In this document: positions 11,401 to 22,388 of the stretch, one piece after another
How the letters are laid out: every line of letters begins with the position of its first letter
Numbering within the stretch: position 1 is the first letter of the stretch
From: Escarpia spicata
Taxonomy: Eukaryota; Annelida; Polychaeta; Sabellida; Siboglinidae
DNA: 64,000 bases
Reading direction: 5' to 3'
NCBI GenBank assembly: GCA_963995525.1
Contig: OZ023211.1
Span: 60,058,738 to 60,122,737, forward strand
The notes under the pieces: model-generated
What the model was told of the DNA's origin: nothing
The model's input: the letters and a program-made list of their open reading frames with translations, nothing else
The model's database searches: none
Position numbers and translations under genes: made by a program

Positions 11401-12299
11401 TGTGGTGGGGAGTCATTGTAATGGTCACTATTAATTACAGGTTCGTCACACTCTGTGTCCTCTGGATACGAATATAACCGGTCACGCCTGACGACAACTG
11501 GCGATTCATCAGCCTTAGAAGTATTGCTTGCAGGTGACAGCCTCTCCTTTGCACAGCCACGCTTGGCCGATAATGACTGATGTTGTGTATGTCCAGTATT
11601 TGGTGTTTGTGTAGACGGATGTCGGTGGTCCTCTGGGTTGCTGTAGGACCGATGTGGCCTGACCAGACCCGTCGAGGGTCGCTGGTCACCGCCAGTACTG
11701 ACTTGGCGGCGCACAGGCAATGGTGAGCCTCTACACATGATCGGTATACTAACACTTGCTTGGTTTCCAACGCCGATTTTTGTATCGGTGACACTCCCAC
11801 GCAATGGGGGTGACTGTAACGACTTGTCCGGTAGTGATCGGTGTCCTCGCTGCCGATGTGACTGCTCTGTTGTACAAATCACCCGCGACACCGAATTGTT
11901 GACATTACACAATGCTTGCACTGTCTTACCCGCAGTGTCCGACTTAGCCTTGTCATCATAGGCACTTACCGGGTAACACGGTCTATCTGAACTGATGATC
12001 ACATGAGGTGTGGGGTTGGCTGTACCACTGAAACAGCTCACTGAAGACGTCAGTGGCAGACTTTTGTTGTCACTGAGCGGTGTCTGTGTTCTTTCGTGGG
12101 ACACGAACGTCGACACGAGAGAGTTATCTCGGTAGTTCTTCCTGCTGTTGTGACTGGTCGATACGTCGGCCATGCCCATGGCCGTGGCGTCGGTGAAGGC
12201 AGCCGCTACAGGGTTTAATGAGCGGCCTGACGACGGCTGTTTCTTCTTCTTACTCGATGACGATGCCTGCCCGAACAGAGGAAGTCTCGACTTCTCCAT
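5412..12299 (-). CDS. Large disordered Ser-rich protein with SxIP motifs (2295 aa)
   Basis: An uninterrupted 6.9-kb frame in AT-rich animal DNA. I start at the ATG at 12299-12297 because its context GACGCAATGG is good (G at -3 and +4), and an in-frame TAA lies upstream at 12362-12360 with no earlier ATG. The protein is low-complexity and rich in Ser, Thr, Lys, Pro and Gln. I see no transmembrane segment, signal peptide or globular domain. Near the C-terminus are three SxIP motifs in basic, Ser/Pro-rich surroundings (about residues 2155, 2181, 2232); SRLP occurs at residues 4-7 and further S-x-L-P copies internally. SxIP binds the EB1 domain of microtubule plus-end proteins. PPLPPR (about residue 410) is a class II SH3 ligand, and YETI and YESM near residue 355 resemble SH2 sites. 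Two KEN tripeptides occur. A cytoskeletal scaffold or +TIP role is inference; no named orthologue is recognised. The C-terminus may be spliced (AAG|GTAGGC at 5441). Confidence 0.85.
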   Translation of the reverse strand: MEKSRLPLFGQASSSSKKKKQPSSGRSLNPVAAAFTDATAMGMADVSTSHNSRKNYRDNSLVSTFVSHERTQTPLSDNKSLPLTSSVSCFSGTANPTPHVIISSDRPCYPVSAYDDKAKSDTAGKTVQALCNVNNSVSRVICTTEQSHRQRGHRSLPDKSLQSPPLRGSVTDTKIGVGNQASVSIPIMCRGSPLPVRRQVSTGGDQRPSTGLVRPHRSYSNPEDHRHPSTQTPNTGHTQHQSLSAKRGCAKERLSPASNTSKADESPVVVRRDRLYSYPEDTECDEPVINSDHYNDSPPQQTQCPPTSKENSWTDTKHQTMQPVCSGEKQCLSLAGLSPNCDSKTNIYESMPPSPIYETIDQVYVRAFPKTVSAAFVSPCCGVRMAELRATKRVSYTRSHSASPEPHSLISPPPLPPRNPGTKISYGGGEQQVSPETLQCIRSSVRTSKMQYGGKLPETVFCQGSSGRLSPVKTMLIGDQCYTNTQTCLQSEQNISDCKGTNEDEFSELPSPAWGDNHSQSEDVSPVYSTSTKRNIGKENGIGVLQQNLPDLVNVIEIAAQKKESNTPQYRNVPKKQLPQCTRETHANSKNLSCDIDQVSKTRAPHLGSSDRKPITVIRDTTIHDGPQTRKTVHITAAERCDVESKIKRFEGDVSPHRDRSGSRGKYEHQLSTSSICNKWLAATKLKTVGVRQKNTATTKQNGQQSSPEILPTSATSQDDAGIRRSNKPKGLTHASSKLKLQYGQQQSRLSRSRQSIAKAKSRTAPVEVETVKKEGSHLPSGGGANDKLVSARQLSRKQPPRGGREDMVQSTSSNEPCSSVTSSCASLASVFSETNNAGPRQDPRRQRVLRGRNNRAAAKNGYSEMSLDNDSGVTGKVMHDVQKPSVPAHVKQSKQNKISRLPMNRSGSFSDVQSCNSNVSSHSQSVKSKQIRPVATGRVGVRTGGVSHGGLDIDPVLDRCAYSEEKVKNWSCVPDGQSHQSVPDPAGKTKGKNIQRRQISSRTSKLPPRPVRTECTSPPASLISVGRSDASCPSQMMGNKPSRETTPVKASPNANSQTADSEQGSVSGAAATAKKQISYSTKLAKVSRLKPPGGAKKSITAGDKPLAKPDGDCCTCVGDGDELAVSALPKSFSSAGDAQSHVSVKHRRKLTHPDSIHEDSHVDDDTGSCSSWGSAQPDLTKHSPECGLMLVKPYSVKTRRQHLSRGIFAKTKSFESDAADATETDRCMQESSSCDGGNNDCRCEQTLEVEGKYNICSSSTPLTLEKQSHLPQTTDVRDDHCENTTRLIASQSDCQVNSPENAAVVSVDQGRRQQCGGLSGSNCAQVVNTHRGQKQQEKPTEQRCVSATEINTKTLAINKADVYYHLSDQVSARLAGASSAATAISNITTKAAATTPIVLLKTKADCADNFTNRSSDAIGSKMLDGKDTVECPYQDDHKLIRHLPNSMAVQPGKSDNISMIVPEQCPDVSYRSKVPACEEKDIGGHQFVYNATSITKPPIEDLTYVETSFANDCNKTHGSTESLTGHHEDAATKVKDAGQASSDLLGNIRLSESGYDSWKSQGSNSTTCGRDELIEIDVASWGIFDDKGETLIHMDGVKKTAVVLEEELPFATRRVRGRVCSDACPTASLSGSEDTLTPERLVDGNDFGSELGSSIGVFGDSMDWIGPKDQSTAKITRKTESAKPAVCSVEQSTLSLPTNCVASEMAPSIGSVTSVDTVKQEPTAVDKLFSNMYSNNENGNKTETEKHRPDEHTATSPISNHLFETNGNEKDTKDETTPVKLRRPKPKQSRPAQRPDTLFPSTLRHSRIIENTELQASLSSSCDNRGDNPWPSAPSPTWKNKRHSAILSPGRVSRPVSLSSSSPSLDTAEQDGEQQGLLAYISTSYLLDEGSLRRSTATSSLNMQRKQEVEEAIVETAVSETSLHVQPSDKDGGVRGIDLEIATKKSAITKIETVSTTPKLMADKPCKARDVSVSSENPCDVVKADSRASLDSVDRKEKTTKSLPQQVVVNSSPVVMEICPQPLSERGACGSSNMAPDSVVVSPSLHANGTSRSKLQVPVSHQRASKLRPVTSMKASTTVKPASKNVTKNKETASSGISFQSVMGSLRQATVTLYRRTSSHASSPTRAHEEQSSTPAHTQQKLPTGIATKSPNHSGIPSPGKNMTKQSKLSSFSPKLQPKSGIPGKTKKKSSSTTDAPSPVCEKHPLKCSQSDPSGRHVAGKNGETGLGHDSQIPPKSSARTSQDSRTTPVSGIATKVGLSRISRPVHPRLGPGKSTMKLPRSAQKVGTLSYSDL

Positions 12300-12760
12300 T
12301 GCGTCTGCCACATTCGTCGCGTTAACAGCGCAAACACACGCCAACACACCTCCTACATGTTACAACTGATCCACACATGTGTGTATGTGCGTAAGTGTGA
12401 TATCCCAAAGGTACACCTGTCGTGGCCGTGATGGGTTGTCTATAACGGATACACAACATCGACAGCCTAGCGCCTGATGTCTTCGGACAGCCGCTACACA
12501 TACGCTGTCACTGCAGCCGCTGCCTCGATTGACTGTGACCGAGTCACTGCCACAGCAAGGGCCAACCACCCGCTGTCGGTGTTCCGCATGAACGAACTCT
12601 CGTGCTGGCCAACCGGGTTATTAGCTGCTCTGTGCATTGTTGGCGTGCGCAGGCGAGAGGGTGGGTGGGCGAAAGGGTGACAGGGCGAGTCAGTGATGTC
12701 TGTCTTCAAAGTGTCCCGTCAAACTTGTTAGCAGTCCATGGTTCGATGGGCGCAGCCTGA
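12300..12760 (-). promoter_or_regulatory. CpG-richer 5' UTR / promoter region of the large gene
   Basis: Upstream of the ATG at 12299 on the minus strand, CpG dinucleotides are frequent from about 12420 to 12740, then fall away sharply to the left-over desert beyond 12760. GC-rich motifs are scattered here (for example GTGCGCAGGCGAGAGG near 12645). No TATA box is evident at a convincing position. Several upstream ATGs with short frames occur, so the transcription start cannot be fixed. A first exon spliced from further away is also possible, but no strong acceptor precedes the ATG. Confidence 0.45.
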
Positions 12761-14049
12761 AACCCAACAAAAAATCCATTAATATCCGGGGGGGGTGTGA
12801 TTCTGAAGTATACACTGGTGTTAGTGATTGGTAGACTAGAAATTCACTCAACAAAGTTGATATGGCACAGATGATACATGATGTAAATACATATTTTTTG
12901 TTAGTACGTCTTACACCAGATATGATTTTAATTTAATTACACAATTTAATCAAAAATGCTTCATTAGCTATGTCATCTATTGGGCTTTCTTATTAAAGAT
13001 ACTAATCACAGAAGTATAGAATCTGGTATTAGAACTGCAAATCTTATTTTAAAATAATATACCACCTCCTGCACGAATACAATAAAGATCCATTTTTGCA
13101 ACAGTTTTCTGTCAATTAATTCCTAATTTCCTATTAACTAATAAGCAAGCAGATCTATAGTTGTTTTGATTATTATATATTAAATGTGTCAATTTAATGC
13201 AAACCTCTTTACTAAAAAATACTATCTGTAGTTCCACAACAGAACATGTGTTCAGCAGAGAAAATATTTCGATGTAAACATTCCTTCCAGCAACATTACA
13301 AAGTGGCTGCCAAAATATTTATTCTGTAACACGAATGGAATTCACGCAGTCTCTAGGAACACTGTCCAACTCAACTGGTGACACAAGACAGGCTAACACC
13401 TGTGGCACAACTGACATGTTTATGGGTATGAGATTATGATTAATAAATTAATAACCATAAAAGGTGGGTAATAATGTCCACAACATCATTCAAAGGAAGC
13501 TCATCAATCTAGTAGACAGCTCATCATTGACAGTTTTCATTGCACGTTTTACTGCAAGTCTATCACATTCAAGCGTCTCGGTGCACAAGAAATTGACCAT
13601 AACAATGCACTATGTAGCAGTGCAGCAAGCTGTTGATGAACCAACTGGGCCCTTGTTTTCTTAGCGTTCGTCGATTATTTTCGACGAAATTTACGAACAC
13701 AAAAGACACACTGACAGTGCTCGTGTTGTCGGCTTTCTGAACCCACACGTCCAACCATATTATATGGGCTGTTTGCTATTTCAGCGCTCGATCACGGTAC
13801 TACTGGCCACAGGGTGTGATGTGAGATGATAGTCAAGACTGGTATCAAAATATGATCACAATCATATTTGATCGTAACTGATATATTACATTACCATTGT
13901 AACTACATTGATTGTAGTCGAAGTAAGTCATCAACCATGATATATGGAATGGTTTTATATTAATAATTACTTGTTTATTCTGACACATGCAACAACAAAA
14001 CAAGTGTAGCAGTTATCACTGTTATGTAGTATTTTTATATTTAACCCAT
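12761..14049. other. AT-rich non-coding stretch
   Basis: No gene recognised. Short frames (13464-13664 plus, 13569-13754 minus) overlap each other and carry no domain. A G-run occurs near 12790. Confidence 0.5.
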
Positions 14050-14260
14050 TCCCACAGTGGCGCCCTCTGGAGGAATGGTTCACTAGTCAACTCTCAAAAG
14101 CCCTCAAGAAAGTGCATATCAAAAACAGGTATGCAAATTTATAACTATAATTGCATTTTCTGAAATATATCGCCGATTTGTAGATCAGCAGCCAATGGTC
14201 CAACCAAGTGAATGGACATAGATGAGTGGACCTCGGCACCTCAAAGGAGGTTTGCTTGCT
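14050..14260. repeat. Dispersed repeat, copy 1, with CTCF-like motif
   Basis: The block TGAAATATATCGCCGATTTG, then TAGATCAG, CCAATGGTCC and GGACCTCGGC..GGAGG (about 14160-14250), is paralleled in the same order at about 41034-41140 (TCGCCAATTGGTAGACCAG, CCATGGTCC, CGGCTTCTGGGAGGAGG). It is therefore an interspersed repeat. The left edge contains GGCGCCCTCTGGAGG (14059-14073), whose complement fits the CTCF core consensus at nearly every position. Confidence 0.5.
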
Positions 14261-16670
14261 ATGATCTAAAGTTAGCATTTAATATGCCGGCAGTGTCCTT
14301 TACAAAATGGTCATCACATTGCCAAATGTAATTTTTTAAAGCTCCCTCTCCACTGGTTTAGTCCACTGGAAATCACGTTTGTTGAATTTAAAAGTTATAG
14401 ATCACTTGCAGTTAACATCATTTGCAGTCAGTTTAATAAGACAGTACAAAATTAGTCTAAAACAAGCTACGTTAAAAAAGAAGAATCTTTGATATAATAC
14501 TGCACGTATTTATAACCCAACAAACACTAATAATATTAACCAAACTGATTAAAGCGGTTATTTTACTGGAAATAATTATTACCAAGCGTTGAATAAATGT
14601 TATCACAACAGAATAACTGCAATCATACTCATAGTCAACATTATGCCTAAATCTTGTGGACTCTTGTTTCAGAGAATTTAGATGCTACAGTATTTTTATT
14701 GTTACTTTCTGAGGTGCTCTAACTGTACTCGTGGCTAAGCTCATGCTTAAAAGCCTCTCAGTAGCAGCTGTGATAGGCAAAGATCACTTTACTGATCACA
14801 CTGTGACGATGGGTTGGAGGAGCATTATCTCCCCAGTGCAAGGTGACATGACATTTATTGCCATTGACAACATCTGTCACAAAGTGTCATAATGACACAA
14901 TGACACAGCACAGGTGTTACAAGATAGCCAGGTTCCATTAATTCCACCTGGTCTACTTATATGGGCAAATTATCAATTAGCCTGCTTTATAGGGAGAATA
15001 TTGAATGAGGGACACCGCCCAGCAGAGTAGCATGTGTGGTGGTATGGCATGGTTTGTAGTGAGTGCCAAGTATGGTATGGAAGGGCATGGTACAGCATGG
15101 CATGGATGGTTAGTGTCAATAAATTATAACGGTATGGAATGGCACAGGGTGTCAGGGTATATCTATGGAATTGTGGGTGAGAGCACAGCACTGTATGCTG
15201 GGATATTCTGCGGTGTGTCCGAGCATCGGATGGTAAGGCATTTCGACCTGCATGGTACGTCAGGGCATGGCACCCTACAGCCATGGCACTGGTGCCACAC
15301 TGGAGGCACGGAGGACTGAGGAGATGGTGAAAAGAAACGTGAAACAGGAGGGAACTGTCTCCGTTATTAGTAACACACAGACACAACTTATGACACAATA
15401 TGACACTACATAACACTCGGTATGTGACACTATGTGACAGCCTGTACAACTGTCAACAAGTCAAGTGTCATCAGACATCGTGACAACTGTGACAGAGTGA
15501 CTAAAGGTAGGTACACAGAGGGCAAGAGTCTAGTTAACCACCCACTCACCCGAACGCGCCCCGGCCCAAGACTTGTCACATGTCAAGTCAACCTTGTATC
15601 ACGGCTGTGATCAATTGACAACATGTACTGTGATGTCTTAGAAATATAAAAAATTACTACTAGAGTGCTAGGGACCATACCATAACAAAAAGGTGTGCAT
15701 ATCAACAGGAGAAAGTGGGTAGAAGAAAAAAAACTACTAGGGTTCTAAGGACCATAACCATAAAAATTGATAATAATGTTTTTTATATAGCACCGCATTC
15801 AAATAGTTGTTCTGGGGCGTTGGACAATGGTTATTACAAAAAATTTATAACGTATAAAACTATACATATATTTTAAAATACTAATGTGCTCAAATATGCA
15901 ATCGTTACTACTATGTAAAATCAACCATATATTGTCTTACAAAAATCAAATAAATAAATAAACACATTGCTTCAACCATCCTCAGTTCACAGAGGGTAGG
16001 TGGGTAGAGGGGCGGAGGGGGTGGGAGAGGGGAGGTATCCATCCTCCAAATGTTCTTTGAAGACTGCACTTCACCAAGATACCCCCATACATTGCCACAC
16101 AGCATGTGCTGAACTACACAATATGAGTTACGAGAAGACCAGATCACACCCATCACACTACAGACACTGTGGAAGATGTGTGGGGGTAATACCCTCTTTA
16201 ATATTAATATGTGCCTCGAACATATTTCACCTGTCATGAACACATTTCTCAACAAGGCTCCGACACATTAACAGGAGATCACAAAAGTTCACAGAGCCCC
16301 ATTATGTAGAGGGTGGCCGGTTTGATGTCACAATATATCTTGGGGAAAAATCTATAATAGCCATTTCGGTTCATAAAAATTGCAAATCCTACACCATATA
16401 TGGCCACACTGGTGGGGAGGGTGACTGAACCAGTGCTATACGCATAATATGTTTTAGGACTTCACAAACTTATGAATGAGATGAGATTATCTCCAAGTAT
16501 ACAACGATTGAACGCGATGGCAAAACAACATACTCCGGATAGCAAGAAGGTTTCACATTAATGTTGTAAAATGGTTCCCACAGACAGTTTTATTTACCCT
16601 AGACCTTGCATGTCTAACTGATAAACTTTTATATTTTTGGTGTTCCGAACTCACTCTATTTTCAGTGACC
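14261..16670. other. Non-coding, with TGTCA- and CATGG-rich patches
   Basis: 14870-14915 and 15365-15500 are enriched in TGACAC/TGTCA words, and 15010-15300 in GGTATGG/CATGG words: degenerate simple repeats. They create the overlapping 158-codon minus (14973-15449) and 104-codon plus (15005-15319) frames, which I take as chance. No RNA gene seen. Confidence 0.45.
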
Positions 16671-16905
16671 AACAATCCTCAAAAACGGGTACCACCTCAA
16701 AATGACTGCTCTTTATTTCTATGTTGTAAACTCGGAAATAAAATTAAATACAGATCTATCCCTGCCAAGGATACTACACATAATCCTAAACAATCCTCAA
16801 AAACAGGTACAACCTCTAAATGACTGCTCTTTATTTTGTACATTGTAAACTTGGAAGTTAAATAAGGATCTGTCCCCACCAAGGGCAGTACACATAATCT
16901 CCCAG
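16671..16905. repeat. Imperfect tandem duplication, 118-bp period
   Basis: AACAATCCTCAAAAAC begins at 16671 and again at 16789. Both copies continue through GGTAC(C/A)ACCTC, AAATGACTGCTCTTTATTT, the TTGTAAACT(C/T)GGAA block, GATCT(A/G)TCCC and CTACACATAAT / GTACACATAAT. Divergence is moderate, so the duplication is not recent. It has no coding content. Confidence 0.8.
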
Positions 16906-19904
16906 CTGGCACTAACTGCTGTGATCATGAGTTTAGGAGGTAACTATCTATAAGTTGTCAGAGTGTAATCTAGTGAATCTAGCCCTCTTGCTGCGTCTAG
17001 ACAGGTACCTCCATCTCCACCAGCAGTCTGCCAATCCATGTGAGGATAAATCAGAGGCTACCTGCAGTTAGTGATCTCTGTCAACTTTGAGGGATCACCT
17101 TGCTGTGTATAGAACCAACTACAGACATACACCGGACATGAATGAGGTATACCCTGTGTAGAAAGGGGCGTTCAAGAACACACTGAAATGGAGACAAGAT
17201 CAGAGCCTGTTGAATATCTTAGCTTGATTGTTGTATGAGCACAGTACATGACAGGGGTGGAATGACTTCGGCCAAAAGGCAAACTAGACCAATTAACACA
17301 CTGACTCTGGGCTTTCTGGTGCATGCTAACGAATGGTGTACTTTGATTACAAAGGAATGCTCTTTTAACAGCCAAGGGTAAACTCTTTTACATGCAGGAG
17401 ATTATAATGCTAGACAGAGTAGTCGACAACAAAAAGTATTCAGTAATAATTCTTCTGGATGATACAGTTTTAATTAAGTGGACATTCATAAAGGATAAGG
17501 TAGACATAAAAGTATATTTCATAAAACGAAAGCCGACAGAGACCTGGTTTTCCATGCTTCTGTCATACCAAGATGTCCAATTTGATTGATATGCTAAGAA
17601 TTATTTACCACTGCAAAAGGCACTTAAAACAAGTGTTGTCATGGTGGATATGTTCTGATGGATGCAAATACTTGTGTTGCTATTTTGCCAGTTGTTTCAA
17701 CATGTGAAACCATTTAACCATCTGCAGCAAAACCATCTGCTTTTTTGTTTCTGAAGAGGACCATCTAGGCATACCCAGAAGAAGAAAGTGTAATCAAACT
17801 GTGCCTTAATGCAGCCCCATACAGATTACATCATACCCCATGCTATTACAGATGTGAATGTCACTTAGGTGACACACAGAAAAGGTGCTCACTTTCTGAA
17901 GTGCACTACAGCTAAAACAATAATGATTGGTCATAAAAACTAAGCTATACTTGCTTCATGCCAAATAAACTCAGTATCACACTAGGCTAATTGTCATATT
18001 GTCCTAACATTCCGTATTTCAATTCCACGTAGGGGACGGGAACCGTAGGTTGGAGATTAGTTTAAACTGGACAGGATTAGTTCACTGAATACAAACAAGG
18101 AACATAAAATCAAGGAAAACGATTACCACTTGTTTTTCTTAAACAACACTTTCTGTATATATTCTGTCAACACAGTTATAAAATAACTTGTGGTAAATAC
18201 ACTTTTAAATACACCCGATATAAAATTAAATTAATTAAGTTACATAATAAAACATGTGGATAATTGTTGGCTACTACTGGAACTGCATCTGCATTATTCA
18301 CTAGACATACAACTGTATCTAGGCTGCTTTCAACATCATATTAAATAAAAAAACATAACTTGAGAAAAGTACCAGATCATAAGCATGTGACTCTTTCATC
18401 ACGATGCACCGAACAACTCATTTAAACCAAAAAATTTGCTCTGCGAGACTAGCAAGAAACATTACTTCCAGCTGTCTACAGCTACAGAATATGGACAATG
18501 ATTTCTTGTGTCTCCAGTCCAGACATACAACCTATCACAACTTAATTCTACGTAAACAATATTTCAGAAAACATAATTTTCTTCTGTTTTGCACCTAGAT
18601 TGCACCACTAAACACTATGTGTAAATACGTCTGAGCCTGCAGAAATCTACCTAAAAACTCTGGTACATTTTCCAATCGATCAACTTTCTCCATTCTCTCA
18701 AATTCAATAAACAGCAGTATCCGCTTCAGGCATAGACATGTGACACATCTTTAAGAACTGCACAACACAAAAAGTCACTCACCGCGTCACGGTTGACTGC
18801 CAACTGAAGTCATTCATACAGCCAATATGTATACAAGAGGTAGATTCCTGCTGTGCTTTGGTGCAATGACACCACCAATGCATCAATGGTAATACTCCAC
18901 AGACACAGCTGCAGTTTGCAATGGCAGATAATAAACAGAAATAACGCCTTCCTGGCTACAGTGCTCAGGCAAACACAGGCCTGGACTGAGTGTTAGGTTG
19001 AGTGCTGTACCATGTCCTTGTGCTCAAGCATAAATCCAGCCCAGGCAATGAATGAACCTGTGCTTACAACTGGGCCATACCATTGTCACCCAACCTAGTC
19101 CATTCATGCAATGCCAGAGGCTGGTGCAGCAATGAAAGGGAGACACTGCCTGTTTCCAGCCATTGTTTGAGTTCAGCACAGCCACAACCTACCCACCCCC
19201 AACAAAATGAACCAACCCACTTACTCCACAGTGGTCACTGCTCTGATGATAGGATGACTCACTCTCACCCAGTTAAGTAACCTGCTACACTATTTTTCAA
19301 AACGCCTGTCTTTTTAAGTACTATCAAATGCGGCTTTCACACAGCTGATAGACTCATTAATCAGATTGATAGAAATTATCTTCGTTGTCATGACAATCAG
19401 ACTATCTTCAGTGTTGCCTGGCCAGATCCATTGAAAGCTTTTCACTTTACAGCATCTGTCATAGCCTGATTATCTTTTTATTATGCTACTTTTGCACACC
19501 TAATTATTGTCTTTATGCAACATATGTGCCACTTTTGTGAGTCTTGTGTAAAACGTATATAAGTCTAGAAACTAACAAATCAACAAATAAGATGAGACAC
19601 ACTATTGGGAACACAATTAAATACTGTGACACAAACATTCTACACGCAATGACATATTTTTGCTTTTTAGACATTTTGCAAAGGAGAGCCACATAAATTA
19701 ACCCAGTTACTAGTTCCAGCAATCTCTTAAGAAATATGTACCCAGCGCTTTGAAACTCACCAGTTACTTTTTTTAATCTTATTTATGACATTTTTGTGTG
19801 CCCTAAATTATTTTGATGTTGTTTTTACATGTAAAGTCATGCATGGAAGTTTACTAATAGAGGCAGTACAACGGTATACCTACATAAATGCTATGTATAG
19901 CCTT
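16906..19904. other. AT-rich non-coding stretch
   Basis: No gene, array or RNA gene recognised. Frames at 17172-17375 (minus), 17392-17589, 18404-18598 and 19083-19280 (plus) are short and anonymous. Confidence 0.45.
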
Positions 19905-19960
19905 ACACAACCCCACCCCCCCCACCCTGCCCACCTCACCCCTACCCACCCCCTAGGATT
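19905..19960. repeat. C-rich low-complexity tract
   Basis: An almost pure C/A run with several CCC-to-CCCCCCC blocks (CCCCACCCCCCCCACCC and similar). The complementary strand is a G-rich tract that could fold into a G-quadruplex. Confidence 0.7.
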
Positions 19961-22347
19961 CACCCCTGCAGATGGAGGGTGTTGAATAACACTCCTATTT
20001 TTAGCATTGGTATTCCAATTTTCTCATCACCTTGTAACTAAATATGACCCGCTAGAATAGGATTTCAACCAGACTAAAAATACTTTGTTCCCCTTCATAC
20101 AACAAACGCCTTCGTGACATCATCGCCAAGTGGGTAGACTGGAAGCACCTGTTACATTTGCGCAGGTTTCCAGACTTCTTCAGCTATCAGAAACGAATAA
20201 ACAGATCTGAGTGTTATGTCTGAGGTCTATCTAGGAATGTCAGTGTGTTACCAGTGCTTCATTCCCCCTGGCTAGTTTGTTGTCATCTCTTGTATGAGTG
20301 GCTATCAACTTTGTTGAGAAAAACCAGACTACTCGACCTGACAAACAGCCTACTAATTTCCAGCCACAGTATAGTTCTCAGTAGCGTTGTTGTGGTTACA
20401 TTTATCAGGGCATTAAATAATATCCGGGTGACGTTTCTGCGTGTGCACATATCTAGGGGAATGTATTTAGCACCAGCTAGGACTGTTACGCTTTCATTTA
20501 TCCGAGCGTTATGTACGTTTATATATATATATATATAATTATGTCTAGATATACATAAATTATAAAATGTTTGCTTCCCACAGACATAAACAATTTCTGT
20601 CGTAAAACAGTTTTCTCTCCACGCACACGTCACATGACTTACTCTTATACTTGGTCACAAATCTGAAACAGCAAGTTACAATTATGTATTCTAACTATAA
20701 GGCTCATGTTACAACAACAATCGAAACATATTTAACTACTGGATATTATTTATAACTAGCTGATCTACTGGTTCCAAATATCATGCCTTACATGCACATA
20801 AAAATAAAATTTAACACCCGGATAAAAGAAAGCGCAAAATTGGGGCGAAGCTAAAATGTTATGGTGCTACAGGTTGTATCTAAAATTTTTGTAATCACTG
20901 ATTTCTGTGACCTACTCTCTACTGAATTCCAAATAAGACAAAGTCAACATTTGGATTGGGATTATTGTTAACATGTGCTACGATTACTCTGCACGGATAA
21001 GGATTATAAAGTGAAGTTAAACGATGGCCTCATGGTTTGCAGGTGGATGGAAAATGGAGCAGCGGACAGCAATGAAAAAGGGACAGAAGTGGTGAAGAGA
21101 GACATGGGGGTGGCATAAGCTGTAGAGGAGGGTGTACTGGACAGGGCGTCATAGGTATTATGTCAGCTATTTTGAGCATCATTATTGTAAGGTCTTGCAC
21201 TTCTGCATACGATTACAAGTAGAGGAATGTGGAGCAAGATGGCTCACGTAAAACAAAAAGGTTATTGATTAAAATGTTGCACTTGTATGGAGCCAATAGA
21301 TGTGTTACATTAAGGCCCTTGCATAAGACACTGTATTGAATGTGACCCGGGTCAATGTCGGTTCTAAGCATTCCATTTGATCGAAACACAACAGCCTCTT
21401 ACAGCCGAGATATACGGGGTTGCCATCTTAGATGGTGAGTTGTTTTACCCCTCTTTCCCCTATACCCTGTCCAATACTACATTTCACATTGATTATTTCT
21501 GTATAACTATAATAACTGTCAACTATACAATGTCATTTTGTATATACATAAATCATCATAATTAGTTACCTGTAACCTGCATCCGATAAATTCATTATAT
21601 TATAAATTTATATTAACCCCGTGTCAATTTATTTCTTGCGAATGTTATTTAAGCATTAATGAAATGGGACTGGCAATAAAATAAGTACCTAAATAAATGC
21701 ATGCACATACTTCACTTAATCGTACAGGAAATCACCTAATCAGCTGGCCACCCTTGGGTGGAAATCCATGAAAACCCTGACAAAACCTTATTTATATAGC
21801 ACCACTTGTGGTCAGCGTTTGATGTGATTGCACTCTTGCCCCTGGTTACCTTTGGGGCACTACAAATCAGCATCTGACTTTAGAAACTTCAGAATGTTGA
21901 TGTTTCCTGGAAGAAGTGGAGTGGCGTACATGAAGACAGCGCCATGCCACATTGGCCATAATCAGGTGATCATTCATGCTGTTTAATTTCTACCATGGGA
22001 CAATCATAGGTCAGGTTCAAAGCATTAACACTGCACTGAGATATAGGGGAGCAGACAGGAATCCTGGAAATTATCCCCCAATTACTTGAGGACAGCATGA
22101 TTCATGCATCCCCGATTCGTCAAAATGTCAAAAATATTCTAGGATTCAGAGAGTGCAGACTTAATTCCCAATTCATGCATCTTTGATATGTCAAAATATC
22201 TGTTCAATTATCCAGGACCCGTCGAGTGCAAAATTAATTTGTGAACCTATATAACCTTTATATATATTTTAGAAAAAGTTAAGAAAATATGTAACATGAA
22301 CATGCTGTTTATAAAGCATATTTCTTTCATGTTACTTAAGTTTAGTA

Positions 22348-22388
<41 letters not shown>

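Noticed and set aside
12300..12347. Extending the large protein upstream to a GTG at 12347
   Set aside because: GTG is not a normal animal start; the first ATG after the in-frame stop is at 12299 and has good context.
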